DNA of 8,626 bases, from NCBI GenBank assembly GCA_023146675.1, contig JAGLBQ010000337.1:1-8626 (forward strand). The letters are read 5' to 3'. Below, one piece after another: positions 1 to 6,276 of the stretch. Source of the stretch: Cocleimonas sp. (GTDB lineage Bacteria; Pseudomonadota; Gammaproteobacteria; Thiotrichales; Thiotrichaceae). The notes beneath the pieces were generated by a model, which saw only the letters and a list, made by a program, of their open reading frames with translations, had not been told where the DNA came from and searched no databases. The number at the start of each line of letters is the position of its first letter. Position 1 is the stretch's first letter. The position numbers and the translations under genes are program-made.

Positions 1-176
1 ATTTCATCTTCAAAAAAGGCAAGGTAATTATTGAATGAAAAGACCATTAAGCCATCATCATTTTCAAAGCGAAAGGATTTAAACAACAGGTCTAGATGTG
101 GCACAACAATTGAGATGATCAGCCAAGCCAGAACGGGGATTAATAACAGGTAGAATGTGCTGTTTATCTTTTTCAT
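1..176 (-). CDS. ABC transporter inner-membrane permease, PotB-like, partial (N-terminus only)
   Basis: This is the first 58 codons of a gene that runs off the left edge. The peptide starts MKKINSTFYLLLIPVLAW and has one long hydrophobic segment (about residues 8-33), followed by the charged, aromatic stretch (LLFKSFRF) and FSFNNYLAFFED. This arrangement, with TM1, then a periplasmic loop and an N-x-Y-x-x-F element, is typical of the first permease of spermidine/putrescine-type (PotB) importers. The start at 176 is supported by an AGGAG Shine-Dalgarno (complement of 183-187), about 6 nt upstream. It lies 133 nt downstream of the ATPase gene on the same strand, so it is probably the next cistron of the same importer. 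The EAA loop that contacts the ATPase would lie outside the window, so family assignment rests on the N-terminus and context. Confidence 0.75.
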   Translation of the reverse strand, partial: MKKINSTFYLLLIPVLAWLIISIVVPHLDLLFKSFRFENDDGLMVFSFNNYLAFFEDE

Positions 177-309
177 CTCAGACTCCTAGAGAAAGAAAAG
201 AGGAAGTGACCTTCAGGCTCGCTATATCCTCAGATGTTGATGGCAAGACTAGGAAAAATTTGGCATAGGTAACGCTAAAGCATCGCTTCTATTTTTTGAG
301 GACAATTTC

Positions 310-1368
310 TTATTGCTGATAACACTTTAAATCATCGTGGTGAATTCCAGCCTCTATTTCATCACCTTCTTGTAAATTTTCAAACTGTGCATTTTGTGGT
401 AATGAAATCAGTACTTCATCCTCACTCTGTTTAATAATGGCGGATATTTTGGTATTGGAACCATCAAATAAAATAGTTTTGACTTTTATATCAACGCGTT
501 CAATATGCTCTAAATCTGCACTGGGGCTTAAAATAAACGCTTCAGGTCGAATAAAGAGTTTCTTAGGCTGAATATCTAGATCAGGTTTGGATAATTTCCA
601 ACCATTTTGGGTTGTTAATTCATTATTTGCATAATGACGAATATCAAACTCATTACTCTCCCCTACAAATCCTGCTACAAACGAGGTTTGAGGATTTTTA
701 TAGAGATTTTTAGGAGTATCAATTTGCTCAAATTTGCCCTTATTCATCACCGCTACTTTGTCGCTCATCACCAATGCTTCTGATTGATCATGAGTAATAT
801 AAATAAAGGTCGTGCCGATTTCTTTTTGTAAGAGTTTCAGCTCTATTTTCATATGCTCACGTAGCTTTCTGTCAAGCGCCCCTAATGGCTCATCCAGCAG
901 GAGAATAGAGGGTTTAAGCACTAATGAACGAGCAATAGCAACCCGCTGTCGTTGTCCGCCTGAAAGATCATTGACATTTTTCTTGTTAAACCCTTGCAAA
1001 CCAACACGCTCCAGCATATCAGCGACTCTTTGACTGACTTCATTTTTAGGCAGTTTTTGTCGCTGCAAACCAAAGGCAACATTTTTTTCTACATCCATCA
1101 TCGGAAAAAGAGCAAGGTTTTGGAAGACAATATTAACAGGGCGTAACTCAGGCGGAATACCTGCCATGGACTCACCACGGATAATAATTTCTCCTGAGGT
1201 TTGTTTTTCAAAGCCTGAGATCATGCGTAGCAAGGTTGTTTTGCCACAACCTGAGCCACCAAGAATGGAGAAGAAGCCCCCGTCATCAACGGTAAAATTA
1301 ACATTATCAACAGCCGTGAAATCACCGTATCTTTTAGTGACATTTTTTATTTCTAAAATAGGCGTCAT
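310..1368 (-). CDS. ABC transporter ATP-binding protein, PotA-like (spermidine/putrescine class)
   Basis: This is the cytoplasmic ATPase of the importer, 352 residues. Motifs in order: Walker A GGSGCGKT (37-44), Q-loop glutamine in VFQN (Q83), ABC signature LSGGQ (135-139), Walker B ILLLDE (155-160, with D159 and catalytic E160), D-loop (GALD) and H-loop histidine in YITHDQ (H193). A C-terminal TOBE-type regulatory domain (about 235-350, with LFIRPEA) is typical of PotA/MalK/FbpC ATPases and matches the family's usual 350-380 residues. The frame is open back to 1470, but the start at 1368 is preferred. It has an AAAGGA Shine-Dalgarno just upstream and gives the family's normal N-terminus (MTPILEIKNVTKRYG), whereas the extra 34 residues would resemble nothing in the family and contain an intergenic hairpin. 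Polyamine specificity cannot be read from this subunit; the neighbours suggest a glycerol-phosphate compound instead. Confidence 0.93.
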   Translation of the reverse strand: MTPILEIKNVTKRYGDFTAVDNVNFTVDDGGFFSILGGSGCGKTTLLRMISGFEKQTSGEIIIRGESMAGIPPELRPVNIVFQNLALFPMMDVEKNVAFGLQRQKLPKNEVSQRVADMLERVGLQGFNKKNVNDLSGGQRQRVAIARSLVLKPSILLLDEPLGALDRKLREHMKIELKLLQKEIGTTFIYITHDQSEALVMSDKVAVMNKGKFEQIDTPKNLYKNPQTSFVAGFVGESNEFDIRHYANNELTTQNGWKLSKPDLDIQPKKLFIRPEAFILSPSADLEHIERVDIKVKTILFDGSNTKISAIIKQSEDEVLISLPQNAQFENLQEGDEIEAGIHHDDLKCYQQ

Positions 1369-1447
1369 CGCTGTTCCTTTTGTTGAGATTATTGATAGTA
1401 AAATCATTAAACCACGGAATACAGAAAATGAAGACAAGTACAATACA

Positions 1448-1473
1448 GGAGTGAAAGCTTCCACTTTCACTCC
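1448..1473 (-). terminator. Intercistronic hairpin between solute-binding protein and ATPase genes
   Basis: This is a perfect 10-bp inverted repeat (GGAGTGAAAG / CTTTCACTCC) with a 6-nt loop, lying in the 146-nt gap about 40 nt after the solute-binding protein stop. On the transcribed minus strand the stem is followed by TGTATTGTACTTGTC, which is U-rich but has no clean U-run, so it is a leaky terminator or an RNA-stabilising stem rather than a strong terminator. Such elements commonly raise binding-protein levels over those of the membrane and ATPase subunits. In the plus direction the stem is followed by CTTCTCTCATTTTATTTT, but no plus-strand gene ends here. Confidence 0.5.
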
Positions 1474-1514
1474 CTTCTCTCATTTTATTTTCAGTGTGTT
1501 CTGCGGTATAAATA

Positions 1515-2579
1515 TTACTTAGCCGCTTTAATACGATCTAATACTTTAGCTTCAATCTTCTCAAATCCATCAGGAACTGGTGGATGCCATTTAATATTAT
1601 CAATGTCTTCTTTTGTAAATGAACGACTGAAATTGTCTTTAATTTCTTTACTTAAAAACTCATCAGCCCCTTTAGACGCGGTGCCATAGCCTTCTTTGTT
1701 GGTAAAATAAGCTGCATTTTTAGGCTTGAGCATAAAGTTAATCCATTTATAAGCCCCTTCAACATTCTTTGATTTTGCAGGAATTGCAAAGGTATCAATC
1801 CAACCTAATGCACCACTTTTTGGCGCGATAAAATCAATATCAGGATTGTCTTTATGTACACTCCAGCCTTTGCCATCCCAACCAGAGATAACATTCGCAT
1901 CGCCGCTTTTAATGATTTGCACTTGGGTATCACCACTGGTCCAGTAGTTTTTAACGTATTTTTTACTGTCAATCAGTTTGGTTTCAACTTCTTTCATCAG
2001 CGCTTTATAGGCTTTTTTATCACCGTATAAAGCAAAGGGGTCTTTGCCCATACCAAATGCAGTCGCGATTAAGAGTGGTCTTTTTAAACGATAAGAAATT
2101 TTTCCTGCATATTTTTCATTCCATAAATCAGACCAGTCGTTAGCATCAGGGGCTAATTTTTTATTAACAATCATGCCTGTTGTGCCGTAACAATGCGGTA
2201 CTGCATAGGCTTTTCCATCTACACCTGCATTTTTCTTAACCGCATCAACCATTGAGGTTGTTAGTTGAGCCGTGTCTACCTTGCTAAAGTCGATGGGCTG
2301 ATAAATAGGGTATTTCTTTTGTACAAAAGCGATTCTATCTTGGCTTGGCTGTGCAATATCAAAGCCAGCACCCCGTGTTGCGCGTAATTTAGCAATCATT
2401 TCTTCATTATTTGAATACGTCAGTTTTACTTTGATGCCTGTTTCTTTCTCAAATGCTTTAACCAGTTTTGCAGGTGCATAACCTTTCCAAGTTAATACTC
2501 TCAATGTCTCTTGGGATATGGCTAAACTAGAACTGAGCAATAACGCGGCGGCGCTAACGGATACAAGTAGTTTTTTCAT
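1515..2579 (-). CDS. Periplasmic extracellular solute-binding protein, PotD/PotF-like
   Basis: This is a secreted substrate receptor of 354 residues. The N-terminus MKKLLVSVSAAALLLSSSLA is a Sec signal peptide with a likely cleavage AIS|Q after residue 22; there is no lipobox, so the mature protein should be free in the periplasm. The mature start (LRVLTWKGY ... FEKETGIKVKLTYSNNEEM) and the later segments SGWDGKGW, GALGWIDTFAIPA, EGAYKWINFML and EGYGTAS follow the two-lobed spermidine/putrescine-binding family in order and length. The WxD motif and the binding-cleft tryptophans are kept. From remembered PotD sequence, the residue between the pocket tryptophan and tyrosine is acidic (NWTEY), while here it is glycine (TWKGY), so the ligand may not be a polyamine. 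The start is fixed by AAGGA seven nt upstream. It lies 40 nt after the flavoprotein gene, in the same operon. Substrate is inferred, not shown. Confidence 0.9.
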   Translation of the reverse strand: MKKLLVSVSAAALLLSSSLAISQETLRVLTWKGYAPAKLVKAFEKETGIKVKLTYSNNEEMIAKLRATRGAGFDIAQPSQDRIAFVQKKYPIYQPIDFSKVDTAQLTTSMVDAVKKNAGVDGKAYAVPHCYGTTGMIVNKKLAPDANDWSDLWNEKYAGKISYRLKRPLLIATAFGMGKDPFALYGDKKAYKALMKEVETKLIDSKKYVKNYWTSGDTQVQIIKSGDANVISGWDGKGWSVHKDNPDIDFIAPKSGALGWIDTFAIPAKSKNVEGAYKWINFMLKPKNAAYFTNKEGYGTASKGADEFLSKEIKDNFSRSFTKEDIDNIKWHPPVPDGFEKIEAKVLDRIKAAK

Positions 2580-2619
2580 TATCTATTCCTTTAGTTGATT
2601 AAAATGCAAGTATGATTAC

Positions 2620-2640
2620 TTACATTGATTCAAAATGTAA
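2620..2640 (-). repeat. Small inverted repeat over the flavoprotein stop codon
   Basis: TTACATT (2620-2626) and AATGTAA (2634-2640) form a perfect 7-bp inverted repeat with a 7-nt loop that includes the stop codon. It is A+T-rich and has no following U-run, so it is at best a weak stem in the junction between the flavoprotein and binding-protein genes. Confidence 0.25.
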
Positions 2641-3885
2641 TTGCAACGGACTATCAGAGTCACTCTCTGTTAATTTAGGTAGTGTTAACGCTACCCGTCT
2701 TTCGGGTAGTGTTTTGATACTCTTCTGTACTACTATTTTTTCTCCTGCACGAAGCGATAAACGACCTTTTAGCGCCTTATTGGCACGTATTTGTAGTGAT
2801 CCCATGCCTGAAACAGTGTGCTGTTTTGTGCTAACCGCTATTGTTTGCGGAATGATATATTTGATGTCGGCGTGTGTGCTGGTAATAAAAATGCGCTGTT
2901 TATGCTCATCGAGCATGCCTTTAAGACTAACATAAACCAATCTCGCTGTTTGTATACCGTTTGCCCAGCAATAACCCGCCGTCTCAACAGGGTGTGTCAT
3001 ATTACCTGTCGCAAAATAATCACCATCCGAGCAGCGCCCAAACTGATCAATAATAGGATTGCCTGACGTTGGGTCTATTTCCAAATGACTCATACTCAAC
3101 AGGCTGGATTCGGCAATAAAATTCCCTGTAAAGATAACTCCATCACAGAGGAGACGATTTTCTAAATGTGGATTCTCGGTGATAATATCTACCGCATTAA
3201 CGGCATGTTTGCCAATAATATTGCTTAATTGAGAGTTATAATAAATAGGCACACCTAATATTTTGGGCAATAGTTGCATCCCATATTTGGCGGTGATCCG
3301 TGAATTCTGCTCCAGCATAGCAATGGGTTTAATGCCTGCGTGGCGACAGCTTAATAAGGCTGAAAAAGAAACCAGTTCGGTACCAATAATGATCGGACGT
3401 TTAAATGGCTTTTTATGCGCGAGATAAACCATCGACTGTAATGCACCTGTGGTCATAACCCCCAGCGGACGTTGCCCTGAAATCAGTCGTTTAGCGCGCG
3501 GTGTTTCCCGAATACCTGTACTAATAATAACTTTTTTAGCCTGTAGTTGTTGCACACCTTCGGGGGTAGATAATGTTAATTTAGCATTTTTATGCAGTGT
3601 AATAACGGTCGTTTTTAGACAGATAATGACACCGCAATCAATGGCACGTTGGCTTAATTTGCGGACATAGGTCGCGCCATTGTAGATACGTTTAAACTCA
3701 CGCATCCCAAAAGGAGAATGGGTGCAATGACGTGGAATGCCTCCTGCTTCAGCTTCTCGTTCCAAAACCACCACTGACTTCACGCCCAGTTTTTTAAGCT
3801 CAGTGGCGGCTGCAAGCCCTGATGGACCACTACCGATAATAGCAATATCACACTCAGAAGGAAGACGCTGAGTTGGCTCACTCAT
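2620..3885 (-). CDS. FAD/NAD(P)-dependent oxidoreductase, electron-transfer partner of the adjacent GlpA-like dehydrogenase
   Basis: This flavoprotein has 421 residues. A Rossmann FAD-binding motif GSGPSG (18-23) is followed by a β2 end VVVLERE. It continues with GGIPRHCTHSPFGMREF (about 48-64), a signature I associate with FAD oxidoreductases that pair with GlpA/LhgO-like dehydrogenases and opine oxidases. A second nucleotide-binding region (VIISTGIRETPRAKR, then the RPIIIGTELVSFSAL segment) and a C-terminal FAD motif (FATGNMTHPVETAGYCWANG) complete a pyridine-nucleotide-disulfide-reductase fold. The last ~85 residues are β-rich, without a cysteine cluster. It is not similar to E. coli GlpB in motif pattern, despite near-equal length (recollection, not alignment). 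It overlaps the upstream gene by 8 nt (ATGAGTGA) and has an AGGAGGA ribosome site, implying translational coupling and a joint complex. No separate DUF1667 partner or GlpC subunit follows; next comes the solute-binding protein. Confidence 0.85.
   Translation of the reverse strand: MSEPTQRLPSECDIAIIGSGPSGLAAATELKKLGVKSVVVLEREAEAGGIPRHCTHSPFGMREFKRIYNGATYVRKLSQRAIDCGVIICLKTTVITLHKNAKLTLSTPEGVQQLQAKKVIISTGIRETPRAKRLISGQRPLGVMTTGALQSMVYLAHKKPFKRPIIIGTELVSFSALLSCRHAGIKPIAMLEQNSRITAKYGMQLLPKILGVPIYYNSQLSNIIGKHAVNAVDIITENPHLENRLLCDGVIFTGNFIAESSLLSMSHLEIDPTSGNPIIDQFGRCSDGDYFATGNMTHPVETAGYCWANGIQTARLVYVSLKGMLDEHKQRIFITSTHADIKYIIPQTIAVSTKQHTVSGMGSLQIRANKALKGRLSLRAGEKIVVQKSIKTLPERRVALTLPKLTESDSDSPLQLHFESM
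2678..2713. repeat. Alternating direct/inverted repeats forming two mutually exclusive hairpins inside a coding end
   Basis: The 9-mer GGTAGTGTT occurs at 2678-2686 and 2705-2713, with its inverted partner AACGCTACC(CG) at 2687-2697 between them. The middle arm can pair left (an 18-nt near-palindrome, 2678-2695) or right (11 pairs including one G-T, 5-nt loop TCTTT, 2687-2713). The right-hand hairpin is followed by TTTTGATAC on the plus strand. It lies within the last ~30 codons of the flavoprotein gene, where the duplicated DNA encodes the repeated tripeptide Thr-Leu-Pro. Function unknown; chance or codon repetition is possible. Confidence 0.45.
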
Positions 3886-5317
3886 TGCTCTCCTCCTGAT
3901 GTATATTTTCAGCCATTGGCTGCGTGAAATATCCCGCCGTTATTTCACTCAGCTTTGCAGAACAATAAAATCCTTGGCAGCGTCCCATTGTAACGCGCGT
4001 GCGCCGCTTTAAACCATCCAAACTAGAGGCAGGCAGATAAGGATCATGCAATGCGGCTTTTATTTCACGTTCAGTCACACGTTCACAATGACAAATAATG
4101 CCTTGATTTCCTTGTTTCTGCCAATCACGTATTTCATCTTCTGCTATTTGATTGAGTTTATCGGGGTAAATAATGGCATCAGAAGGAGTGTAAGATTGTG
4201 TGCCGTCAATCATTTGATTAAAAACATAGTTTGCGATCCCCAATGCCGCTGTTAGCCCTGTCGAACGAATACCGCCAACACTGATATAGTGTTTATTCTG
4301 ATAATGATTAATCACATAATCTTTAAATTCAGTCGCAGGACGAATACCCGCATAGGTAGCGTTAACAGACTGATGTGCTAACGCGGGTAATAACTCCTCC
4401 CCTTTTCTTCGCAACATCTGCAGCGTTTCAGTATCAACCGATGCATCATCTCGATCATCTTGTTCTTCTGCGGTGGGTCCTACCAATAACTTGCCAAAAG
4501 CAGTCTGGCAGATCACCACGCCTTTCGTGATGTCATTCGGCACAGGTAAAATAATGGAATTAATTAAGCGGTGCGCCGAGGTATCATAGACAAGAAACTG
4601 TCCTTTTCTGGGGCGAATTTGAAACGCGCTAGTACCAATGAGGTTCTGATCAATTAAATCACCATAAAGCCCTGCGCAATTGATCACAGTTGTGGCTTTA
4701 AAAGCGCCTTGATTCGTTGATAGTTGCCAATATTCGCCATCAAATTGACCACTTACTAGCTCACAATCACAACGAAGCGTCGCCCCATTAGCAAGTGCCT
4801 GACGCATATAAACATACGGGGTTGTCCAAGGGTCAATCACATACTCTCTAGGAACATAAACCCCCGCTTTAACATGTTGAGCTAGTTCGGGTTCTTTTTT
4901 TAGAATCGCAGTGGAGTTGAGTAATTTGACATCTTGTACACCATTGCGATGTGCTTTTTCGATAATACCCTTTAATCGCCCCGCTTCATCATCTGTCCAT
5001 GCCAACACCAATGCACCTGTTTTCATTAGCGGTAAATGCAGTTTTTTTCGTAAGGCGATAAATTCTTGATAACTATCAGCGATACAGCTTTGTTCTAGCG
5101 AATCAGGCGGGGCATCAAATCCTGTATGTAAAATAGCGCTATTCCCCTTACTCGCACCATCTAAAATATCCGCTCCTTTTTCTAGTGTTAAAACACGCGC
5201 ACCTTCAAGCGTCAACTTACGTGCCATTGCACATCCAACCAGCCCTGCGCCGATAATAATAATATCGTAATGGTCTAAGGTGTCACTATTTTGTTCGAGC
5301 TTACTCGTTGGTATCAT
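3878..5317 (-). CDS. GlpA-like FAD-dependent dehydrogenase with C-terminal BFD-type [2Fe-2S] domain
   Basis: This is a DAO-family flavoprotein of 479 residues. The FAD motif is IIIIGAGLVGC (G23, G25, G28), followed by LTLEKGADILDGASKGNSAILHTGF in the arrangement shared by GlpA and LhgO-like (COG0579) 2-hydroxyacid or glycerol-3-phosphate dehydrogenases. Further family segments are VINCAGLYGD, RPRKGQFLVYD, YAGIRPAT and the FAD-closing GGIRSTGLTAALGIA. The C-terminus carries a BFD-like iron-sulfur domain with cysteines C409, C411, C447 and C452 (CHC ... CQGFYC). E. coli GlpA has the same two-part architecture but is somewhat longer (about 540 residues). The likely reaction is oxidation of sn-glycerol 3-phosphate, or a related 2-hydroxy substrate, with electrons leaving via FAD and the cluster to the partner flavoprotein. 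It is first in the leftward operon. The start at 5317 lacks a convincing Shine-Dalgarno site and lies immediately after a possible promoter. The exact substrate is uncertain. Confidence 0.87.
   Translation of the reverse strand: MIPTSKLEQNSDTLDHYDIIIIGAGLVGCAMARKLTLEGARVLTLEKGADILDGASKGNSAILHTGFDAPPDSLEQSCIADSYQEFIALRKKLHLPLMKTGALVLAWTDDEAGRLKGIIEKAHRNGVQDVKLLNSTAILKKEPELAQHVKAGVYVPREYVIDPWTTPYVYMRQALANGATLRCDCELVSGQFDGEYWQLSTNQGAFKATTVINCAGLYGDLIDQNLIGTSAFQIRPRKGQFLVYDTSAHRLINSIILPVPNDITKGVVICQTAFGKLLVGPTAEEQDDRDDASVDTETLQMLRRKGEELLPALAHQSVNATYAGIRPATEFKDYVINHYQNKHYISVGGIRSTGLTAALGIANYVFNQMIDGTQSYTPSDAIIYPDKLNQIAEDEIRDWQKQGNQGIICHCERVTEREIKAALHDPYLPASSLDGLKRRTRVTMGRCQGFYCSAKLSEITAGYFTQPMAENIHQEESNE
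3891..3897 (-). promoter_or_regulatory. Strong Shine-Dalgarno for the second flavoprotein
   Basis: The minus strand reads AGGAGGA, followed by GAGCA and then the ATG at 3885. This is a near-perfect anti-16S match inside the 3' end of the upstream coding sequence. It fixes the start of the downstream gene and argues that the 8-nt gene overlap is real rather than an annotation artefact. Confidence 0.8.
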
Positions 5318-5323
5318 GCTTTT

Positions 5324-5352
5324 ACCATAATAAAAACTGTTTAAACGGTCAA
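5324..5352 (-). promoter_or_regulatory. Candidate promoter of the leftward catabolic operon
   Basis: On the minus strand TTGACC (complement of 5347-5352) and TATGGT (complement of 5324-5329) are separated by exactly 17 nt, matching sigma-70 consensus at 5/6 and 4/6 positions. Transcription would begin about 7 nt later, at or next to the A of the ATG at 5317, so this promoter would produce a leaderless or nearly leaderless mRNA. An upstream promoter in the same intergenic region cannot be excluded. Confidence 0.4.
5336..5349. promoter_or_regulatory. Candidate repressor operator, palindrome ACTGTTTAAACGGT
   Basis: This 14-bp sequence is a palindrome with one mismatched pair, built on the perfect core GTTTAAAC (5339-5346). 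It fills most of the spacer between the -35 and -10 elements of the leftward candidate promoter. A similar half-site, ACAGTTTA, occurs at 5424-5431, just upstream of the regulator start. Position and symmetry fit an operator for the divergent DeoR-type regulator; the sequence differs from the E. coli GlpR consensus. Inferred only. Confidence 0.4.
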
Positions 5353-5370
5353 TAGTTTTTGATCATATAG

Positions 5371-5389
5371 ATAAATAATACCTATTTAT
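5371..5389. promoter_or_regulatory. Inverted repeat ATAAATA-N5-TATTTAT in the divergent control region
   Basis: A perfect 7-bp inverted repeat with a 5-nt centre (ATACC) spans 19 bp midway between the divergent starts. It overlaps A+T-rich stretches that could hold the regulator's own -10 element; TTGATC at 5359-5364 and TATTTA at 5383-5388 are a poor match at 18-nt spacing. It may be an operator or simply promoter A+T richness. Confidence 0.3.
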
Positions 5390-5399
5390 AGAATATTTA

Positions 5400-5412
5400 A
5401 TGACTATGTCAT
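5400..5412. promoter_or_regulatory. Short palindrome ATGAC-TAT-GTCAT upstream of the regulator gene
   Basis: Perfect 5-bp arms around a 3-nt centre lie 22 nt before the regulator start codon, where a repressor site could autoregulate the gene. It is short enough to occur by chance, so it is offered as a candidate only. Confidence 0.3.
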
Positions 5413-5434
5413 CATTTATGGATACAGTTTACTA

Positions 5435-6193
5435 ATGAGACCAAAACAACGACAATTGAAAATTATTGATATGTTACGCAGAACAGGACGTGTAAATGTT
5501 GATGAATTGACAACAGAATTTAATGCATCTGCTGAAACCATACGCCGTGATTTAAGTGTATTAGCGCACAGTGGTAAAATTCAGAAAGTACATGGCGGTG
5601 CATTACTGCCAAGCAATCAGCAAGGTGAAGGCCCTTTTCAACAGCGTATGGCTGAAAATATAGCCGCAAAGCGTATCATTGCAGAAAAAGCAAGCAAGTT
5701 GATTTCAGCAGGCGATACACTTTTGATCGATACAGGCTCCACCACCCTAATTTTTGCCGAAGAGATAGCCGCAATTAAAGACTTAACCGTGATAACAAAC
5801 TCGGCAGAAATTGCAAAAATAATCGCTACCGTGGAAAATAATTCAACCGTCTTTTTACTCGGTGGAAAATATAACTCGGATAATAGGCAAACATTAGGCG
5901 CAATGCTGATTGCACAATTAGAGCAATTCCACGTGCAACACACTGTATTGACAGTTGGAAGCCTTAATGCGCAAGTAGGTGCAGCAGATTTTAATGCTGA
6001 AGAAGCCATCGTTGCCAGAGCTATGCTGCAACGCGCTAAAAACAGTATTTTATTGGTAGACTCCTCCAAGTTTAATAGTGCAGGCTCATTTGTGGTCGGT
6101 AAGCTGGAGAAATTTGATCAGTTAGTCTGTGACATGGAGCCTGATCACGTACTTAAAATGGCATTGAAAGAAGCAAAAGTGGCATTAATCTAA
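5435..6193 (+). CDS. DeoR/GlpR-family transcriptional repressor
   Basis: This 252-residue regulator is the same length as E. coli GlpR. The N-terminal winged helix-turn-helix shows RQLKIIDMLRRTGRVNVDEL then the family signature NASAETIRRDLSVLAHSGKIQKVHGGA (about 30-56), where TIRRDL is the recognition-helix hallmark. The C-terminal DeoR sensor domain has the phosphosugar-binding-type segments DTLLIDTGSTT, LTVITNS, FLLGGKYN and the closing LLVDSSKF. DeoR-family repressors are usually released by phosphorylated intermediates; glycerol 3-phosphate is the natural candidate here because both flanking units encode glycerol-phosphate-type enzymes. It is transcribed divergently from the flavoprotein/transporter operon across 117 bp carrying several palindromes, the usual arrangement for a local repressor. 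The ATG has no good Shine-Dalgarno (only GGAT 11 nt upstream), and no other in-frame start upstream looks better. Confidence 0.92.
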   Translation: MRPKQRQLKIIDMLRRTGRVNVDELTTEFNASAETIRRDLSVLAHSGKIQKVHGGALLPSNQQGEGPFQQRMAENIAAKRIIAEKASKLISAGDTLLIDTGSTTLIFAEEIAAIKDLTVITNSAEIAKIIATVENNSTVFLLGGKYNSDNRQTLGAMLIAQLEQFHVQHTVLTVGSLNAQVGAADFNAEEAIVARAMLQRAKNSILLVDSSKFNSAGSFVVGKLEKFDQLVCDMEPDHVLKMALKEAKVALI

Positions 6194-6227
6194 GGTATGA
6201 AAACTTCTGATTTTCAGTCATCACCTT
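6192..6227 (+). other. Imperfect stem-loop in the regulator-phosphodiesterase gap
   Basis: TGAAAA (6198-6203) and TTTTCA (6211-6216) form a 6-bp stem with a 7-nt loop, flanked by the further pairing arms AAGGT (6192-6196) and ACCTT (6223-6227). No U-run follows, so it does not look like a terminator. It may be an mRNA stem between two co-transcribed genes or a symmetric protein site (TGAAAA-N7-TTTTCA). Confidence 0.3.
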
Positions 6228-6276
6228 GTAATAATCTATAGCTACTATTTGCTATTTTCATGGTAATTTATTAAAA

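Noticed and set aside
1369..1470. N-terminal extension of the ATPase reading frame up to 1470
   Set aside because: The added 34 residues do not resemble a PotA N-terminus and overlap the intercistronic hairpin; a good Shine-Dalgarno and the family-typical start lie at 1368.
2612..2935. Plus-strand open frame of 107 codons within the second flavoprotein gene
   Set aside because: It lies wholly antisense to a gene with clear FAD motifs, is not similar to any family I recognise, and has cysteine-rich shadow composition.
2620..3885. Calling the second flavoprotein GlpB
   Set aside because: Length is similar to E. coli GlpB, but the GGIPRHC signature and the double nucleotide-binding pattern point to a different FAD/NAD oxidoreductase family.
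5638..6069. Minus-strand open frame of 143 codons within the regulator gene
   Set aside because: It is antisense to a well-supported DeoR-family gene; its composition is that of a complementary-strand shadow.
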